From a bacterium (lineage in GTDB: Bacteria; UBP18; UBA7526), in the NCBI GenBank assembly GCA_030616365.1, contig JAUWXM010000047.1:1-9234 (forward strand): a stretch of 9,234 bases of DNA, read 5' to 3'. Of this stretch, positions 6,446 to 9,234 are shown piece after piece. The notes beneath the pieces were generated by a model. It saw only the letters and a program-made list of their open reading frames with translations. It was not told where the DNA came from and ran no database searches. Every line of letters starts with the position of its first letter. The stretch's first letter is position 1. The position numbers and the translations under genes were made by a program.

Positions 6446-6470
6446 ATTAACTAAGAAATTATGGTAAAAT
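6442..6470 (+). promoter_or_regulatory. Consensus-like promoter with extended -10 for cysE
   Basis: TTGAAT (6442-6447), a 17-bp spacer ending in TGG, and TAAAAT (6465-6470) give both a -35 and an extended -10. The -35 overlaps the thi4 stop codon. The predicted start is near 6477, with an 18-nt leader containing the ribosome site GAGGAGAG (6483-6490). Confidence 0.75.
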
Positions 6471-6494
6471 ATGTTTTTATGTGAGGAGAGTTAG

Positions 6495-7151
6495 ATGTTC
6501 AAGAGAATAGCTGAGGATATCAGGACGGTCTTCGATGAGGATCCAGCAGCAAGGAATCTCTTAGAGGTTCTCTTCTGCTATCCTGGTCTCCATGCCCTCT
6601 GGCTCCATCGCACAGCCCACTTCTTCTGGAACCATAGAATGCGTTTCTTGGGAAGGATCATCTCCCACGTCAGTCGCCACTTGACAGATGTTGAGATTCA
6701 TCCCGGAGCAAAGATCGGCAGGAGGTTCTTTATCGATCATGGCTCGGGAGTGGTCATCGGTGAGACGACCGAGATAGGGGATGATGTCCTGCTCTATCAG
6801 GGAGTAACCTTAGGAGGAACAGGGAAGGAGAAGGGAAAACGCCATCCCACCATCAGGAATAAGGTGGTAGTAGGTGCGGATGCCATTGTCCTGGGAGCCA
6901 TAGAGATTGGTGAGGGAGCGCGGATCGGTGCTGGCTCTGTGGTAGTGAAGGATGTCCCCTCGGGAGCGGTAGTGGTCGGTGTTCCGGGAAGAACAGTGGA
7001 AAGACCCAAGGTGAAACCCAGAATTGACTTGGAGCATGGAAGACTTCCTGATCCAGTAGCAGAGGCGGTGAATATCCTCTTAGAGAAGCAGGAGAAGTTA
7101 GAGAAAAGAGTAAAGAGATTAGAAAAGAAAGGTACCACTGAGAACAGATAG
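6495..7151 (+). CDS. cysE: Serine O-acetyltransferase CysE
   Basis: CysE transfers acetyl from acetyl-CoA to serine, making O-acetylserine, the acceptor for sulfide in cysteine synthesis. The 218-residue protein is the short bacterial form. A helical N-terminus (1-60) leads into a left-handed beta-helix with hexapeptide repeats (about 66-160). Key motifs are EIHPGAKIG (67-75), IDHGSGVVIGET (80-91) with catalytic His82, and YQGVTLGGTGKEKGKRHPTI (101-120). The pocket residue that is Asp143 in E. coli is Glu67, a common variant. The C-terminus (about 188-212) is a charged coiled coil (EKQEKLEKRVKRLEKK). It has its own strong promoter. In many anaerobes cysE sits with a Rrf2 gene and cysteine synthase; no cysteine synthase or desulfurase is visible here. 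Confidence 0.96.
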   Translation: MFKRIAEDIRTVFDEDPAARNLLEVLFCYPGLHALWLHRTAHFFWNHRMRFLGRIISHVSRHLTDVEIHPGAKIGRRFFIDHGSGVVIGETTEIGDDVLLYQGVTLGGTGKEKGKRHPTIRNKVVVGADAIVLGAIEIGEGARIGAGSVVVKDVPSGAVVVGVPGRTVERPKVKPRIDLEHGRLPDPVAEAVNILLEKQEKLEKRVKRLEKKGTTENR

Positions 7152-7170
7152 TGAGACCAAATAGAGAGTT

Positions 7171-7198
7171 TCCAATATCCAATACCCAATTTCCAATG
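7171..7198 (+). repeat. Four tandem 7-bp units, YCCAATW
   Basis: TCCAATA, TCCAATA, CCCAATT and TCCAATG follow one another with exact 7-bp spacing. The block lies 20 bp after cysE. Its end, AATTTCCAAT (7188-7197), is the inverted copy of ATTGGAAATT at 7246-7255 in the next block. Confidence 0.8.
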
Positions 7199-7213
7199 AT
7201 TTAGATTAAACAG

Positions 7214-7275
7214 TTGACATTTAAGAATTGGACATTTTATTAGAAATTGGAAATTAGTAATTAGAAATTTAATAT
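7214..7275 (+). promoter_or_regulatory. Possible promoter region of the DUF39 gene
   Basis: There are two weak candidates. A perfect TTGACA (7214-7219) is followed after 18 bp by TATTAG (7238-7243). TTGGAA (7247-7252) is followed after 17 bp by TAATAT (7270-7275). Both lie in AT-rich repeat sequence, so chance matches are likely. The remainder of the 242-bp gap consists of the repeats listed separately and a clear AGGAG ribosome site at 7383-7387. Confidence 0.25.
7244..7271 (+). repeat. Four tandem 7-bp units, WAATTRG-like
   Basis: AAATTGG, AAATTAG, TAATTAG and AAATTTA are spaced exactly 7 bp apart. The first two units form an inverted copy of the YCCAATW block at 7171-7198 (10-bp match), so the pair could fold on each other. 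Confidence 0.65.
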
Positions 7276-7284
7276 GTTTGTTTC

Positions 7285-7298
7285 TTGGTTATTGGTTA
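7285..7298 (+). repeat. Two tandem copies of TTGGTTA
   Basis: Two perfect 7-bp copies are followed by a diverged TTGCAGA (7299-7305). The core TTGG is again the complement of the CCAA in the block at 7171. Confidence 0.6.
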
Positions 7299-7322
7299 TT
7301 GCAGATTTAGGATTTAATCGTT

Positions 7323-7377
7323 CTGGTTACTGTTTCAGCCAAAGGCTGATCCGCCTCTGGCGGACGCTGGTTACTGT
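7323..7377. repeat. Double-hairpin element flanked by 11-bp direct repeats
   Basis: CTGGTTACTGT occurs at 7323-7333 and again at 7367-7377. The 33 bp between contain two perfect hairpins back to back: CAGCC-AAA-GGCTG (7336-7348) and TCCGCC-TCT-GGCGGA (7350-7364). The G+C-rich insert stands out in an AT-rich gap. Direct repeats of this size around a compact hairpin core look like a small mobile repeat with a target duplication, or a recombination product. No U-tract follows, so it is not an intrinsic terminator. Confidence 0.7.
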
Positions 7378-7393
7378 AAACTAGGAGTGAGAG

Positions 7394-8548
7394 ATGGCTA
7401 AGACCATAAAGAAGATAAATGAGAAGATAAAGAGGGGCAAAGCGGTAGTAGTCACTGCAGAGGAGATCATAGATTTAGTGAAGAAAAGAGGAATAAAGAG
7501 GTGTGCCAGAGAGGTGGATGTGGTGACTACCGCTACCTTTGGACCTATGTGTTCAAGTGGTGTCTTTATCAATTTCGGCCATACCAAACCAAAGATTAAG
7601 GTAGGAGGGGGTAAGGTCTATCTCAATGATGTCCCGGCCTATGGAGGCCTGGCAGCGGTAGACCTCTATCTGGGTGCCAGCGCTTTACCAGATGACGATC
7701 CCCGCAATAGGGTCTATCCTGGGGAGTTCAGGTATGGAGGAGGACATGTCATAGAGGAACTGGTAGCAGGGAAGGATATCAGGCTAAAGGCCTCGGGCTA
7801 TGGAACGGACTGCTATCCTAAAAAGGAACTAGAGACCAAGATTAATATAAGAGATTTGGATAAGGCCATTCTCTATAATCCCAGGAATGTCTATCAGAAT
7901 TACAATGTGGCGGTTAACCTATCAGATAGAGTAATCTATACCTATATGGGCGTTCTGCAGCCCAGATTAGGGAATGCCAATTATTGTTCCGCTGGCCAAT
8001 TGAGCCCTCTCTTTAACGATCCTTACTATGAGACCATAGGCATCGGAACCAGGATCTTCTTAGGAGGAAGAATAGGTTATGTTGCCTTTAGCGGAACCCA
8101 ACATAACCCAAGGGTGAAGAGAACTTCTAAAGGTATTCCAAGATCGCCCGCCGGGACTCTGGCCCTAATTGGGGACCTGAAGAGGATGAGCCCCAAGTGG
8201 CTGAGAGGGACATCCTTTACCGGGTATGGGGCTACCTTGACGGTAGGGATAGGGATACCGATACCTATCTTGAATGAGAGGATATTGAAGTTTACCACAA
8301 TAAAGGATTCTGAGATATATGCCCCGGTCATCGATTATAGCAAGGCCTATCCTCTGGGCAAGGAGACCATTATAAAAGAGGTGAGCTATGCCCAACTTCG
8401 CTCGGGCGCTATCAAGATAAGAGGGAAGGAGGTTCCTACTTCCAGTCTATCGAGCTATGCTAAGGCAAGGGAAATTGCTAATATCTTGAAGGATTGGATA
8501 AGGAGTAAGAAGTTCCTCTTGACAGAGCCTGTTGCTCCTCTCCCCTGA
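7394..8548 (+). CDS. Homocysteine biosynthesis protein (DUF39 family)
   Basis: This 384-residue protein matches the DUF39 family, which in methanogens and sulfate reducers converts aspartate semialdehyde plus sulfide to homocysteine. Recognisable segments are TATFGPMCSSGVFINFGH (46-63), the Tyr/Gly-rich region around 108-117, ASGYGTDCYP (133-142) and GRIGYVAFSGTQHNP (225-239). C53 and C140 are the likely counterparts of the two cysteines needed in the Methanosarcina enzyme. The archaeal form carries C-terminal CBS domains and works with a separate NIL/ferredoxin protein. Here the protein ends after DUF39 and no such partner is adjacent, so the electron or sulfur partner must be elsewhere or differ. 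The start has AGGAG at 6-bp spacing. Its position after thi4 and cysE supports a sulfide-assimilation role. Confidence 0.88.
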   Translation: MAKTIKKINEKIKRGKAVVVTAEEIIDLVKKRGIKRCAREVDVVTTATFGPMCSSGVFINFGHTKPKIKVGGGKVYLNDVPAYGGLAAVDLYLGASALPDDDPRNRVYPGEFRYGGGHVIEELVAGKDIRLKASGYGTDCYPKKELETKINIRDLDKAILYNPRNVYQNYNVAVNLSDRVIYTYMGVLQPRLGNANYCSAGQLSPLFNDPYYETIGIGTRIFLGGRIGYVAFSGTQHNPRVKRTSKGIPRSPAGTLALIGDLKRMSPKWLRGTSFTGYGATLTVGIGIPIPILNERILKFTTIKDSEIYAPVIDYSKAYPLGKETIIKEVSYAQLRSGAIKIRGKEVPTSSLSSYAKAREIANILKDWIRSKKFLLTEPVAPLP

Positions 8549-8550
8549 AA

Positions 8551-8642
8551 CGCAGATGACCGCAGATAAATTAGTTCGGAGTTTACAGTTCGGAGTTCGG
8601 AGACCAAAAACTAAAAGCAGAGCGCAGATTGCCGCAGATAAA
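8551..8642 (+). repeat. Pair of 20-bp direct repeats
   Basis: CGCAGATGACCGCAGATAAA (8551-8570) recurs at 8623-8642 with two changed bases (TG for GA). Each copy is itself two 10-bp CGCAGATNNM-like halves. They bracket the heptamer array at 8575-8602 and fill the whole gap between the DUF39 gene and the radical SAM gene. I see no promoter or terminator in this 104-bp gap. Confidence 0.85.
8575..8602 (+). repeat. Four 7-bp units, TTCGGAG type
   Basis: TTCGGAG, TTTACAG, TTCGGAG and TTCGGAG are in exact 7-bp register. The odd unit TTTACAG is the reverse complement of CTGTAAA at 7374-7380, which links this array to the double-hairpin element upstream. Confidence 0.75.
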
Positions 8643-8652
8643 GAGATTTACG

Positions 8653-9234
8653 ATGAAGTATTTAGAGAAGATTAAGAGCTATACCCTGACTCAGGCAATA
8701 AATGCTTTTCTTGCTCTCTTGGTGAGGAATCCAGAGAAGAACATCATGCGCCTCACCTACTTGACAGAGAAAATCACCAAGAGGAAGCATTATCTGGTTT
8801 GGATTAGAAAGATAAGGAGACTCTACAGGATGGGCCATCCCATCTTAGAGATTACTAAACGCATCATCAATTTCAGCCACCCCCATCACCGCAAGAGAAT
8901 CATCAAGGCCTTTGTCATCAATCAGATGCTCAAAGGGTCCAATGAGAGGAAGAAATTCAGTGAAGAAAACGGCTTCTATCCTCCAGGATTCTTTGCCATC
9001 AGTCCCACCATGAGGTGTAACCTCCACTGCCATGGATGCTATGCCGGGAATTACTCTAAGAAGAAAGACCTGGATGCCGGAGTTATCGACCGGATAATAA
9101 GAGAGTCTAACCAGATGGGTAGTTATTATGTGGTGGTCATCGGTGGGGAGCCCTTCTTAAGAGAGGACTTATTCGATATCTTTGCCCGGCATCCAGAGAC
9201 TGCCTTCATGGTCTACACCAATGGGACCATGATC
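8653..9234 (+). CDS. Radical SAM protein, 3' end beyond the window
   Basis: The frame stays open from ATG 8653 to the last base (194 codons), so the gene is cut by the window edge. Residues 1-110 are a basic, largely helical region with no motif I recognise. FAISPTMRCNLHCHGCYAG (114-132) carries the radical SAM cluster motif CxxxCxxC (C122, C126, C129), followed by GGEPF (164-168), the SAM-binding segment, and YTNGT (188-192). The pattern fits the large family whose first strand leads into C-N-L-x-C-x-G-C-Y; the substrate cannot be told without the C-terminus. An in-frame stop at 8572 and the absence of another ATG fix the start, though the ribosome site is weak and a TTG at 8629 is possible. 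It probably shares a transcript with the DUF39 gene. Confidence 0.88.
   Translation, partial: MKYLEKIKSYTLTQAINAFLALLVRNPEKNIMRLTYLTEKITKRKHYLVWIRKIRRLYRMGHPILEITKRIINFSHPHHRKRIIKAFVINQMLKGSNERKKFSEENGFYPPGFFAISPTMRCNLHCHGCYAGNYSKKKDLDAGVIDRIIRESNQMGSYYVVVIGGEPFLREDLFDIFARHPETAFMVYTNGTMI

Noticed and set aside
7171..7305. CRISPR array in the repeat-rich gap after cysE
   Set aside because: Units are 7 bp and contiguous, without spacers of 25-40 bp or a conserved long repeat, and there are no cas genes.
7334..7366. Double hairpin as a terminator of cysE
   Set aside because: No T-tract follows, it lies close to the next ribosome site, and the flanking direct repeats point to an inserted repeat.

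Overview
The window is bacterial, with every supported gene on the + strand, tightly packed and preceded by recognisable ribosome binding sites and sigma70-type promoters. Gene content points to an anaerobic, sulfide-using lifestyle: an IscR-like Fe-S regulator, two PP-loop sulfur-transfer enzymes, a Thi4 thiazole synthase, serine acetyltransferase, a DUF39-type homocysteine biosynthesis protein and two radical SAM proteins. Arg is mostly AGA/AGG, and the gene junctions carry short repeats of a kind I associate with uncultured anaerobic lineages (for example Omnitrophota, Aerophobota). I cannot fix the phylum from the sequence.

Layout. Bases 1-76 hold the end of an upstream transcription unit and its rho-independent terminator. 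Bases 55-107 hold a probable promoter overlapped by a near-consensus IscR type 1 operator. Bases 122-5461 form a six-gene operon in which every junction overlaps: Rrf2/IscR-like regulator, nadA, a CcdA/DsbD-like six-helix membrane protein, a membrane-anchored AmmeMemoRadiSam-type radical SAM protein, mnmA, and a second PP-loop thiolase-like protein. Bases 5462-5671 hold a strong promoter and a leader of about 134 nt ahead of thi4 (5672-6445). A consensus-like promoter with extended -10 precedes cysE (6495-7151). A 242-bp gap rich in repeats separates cysE from a DUF39 gene (7394-8548). After another repeat-filled gap, a radical SAM gene starts at 8653 and runs off the window end.

How the genes may work together. 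NadA and both radical SAM proteins need Fe-S clusters, and the PP-loop enzymes have cysteine patterns compatible with cluster or persulfide chemistry. A cluster-sensing regulator at the head of the operon therefore makes sense. The second half (Thi4, CysE, DUF39) consists of enzymes that use sulfide as donor, or make the acceptor for it, for thiazole, cysteine and homocysteine. No cysteine desulfurase or Fe-S scaffold gene is in the window. The least explained parts are the pairing of a CcdA-like membrane protein with a radical SAM enzyme that has an N-terminal membrane segment, and the repeated use of unrelated 7-bp tandem repeats in the intergenic spaces.
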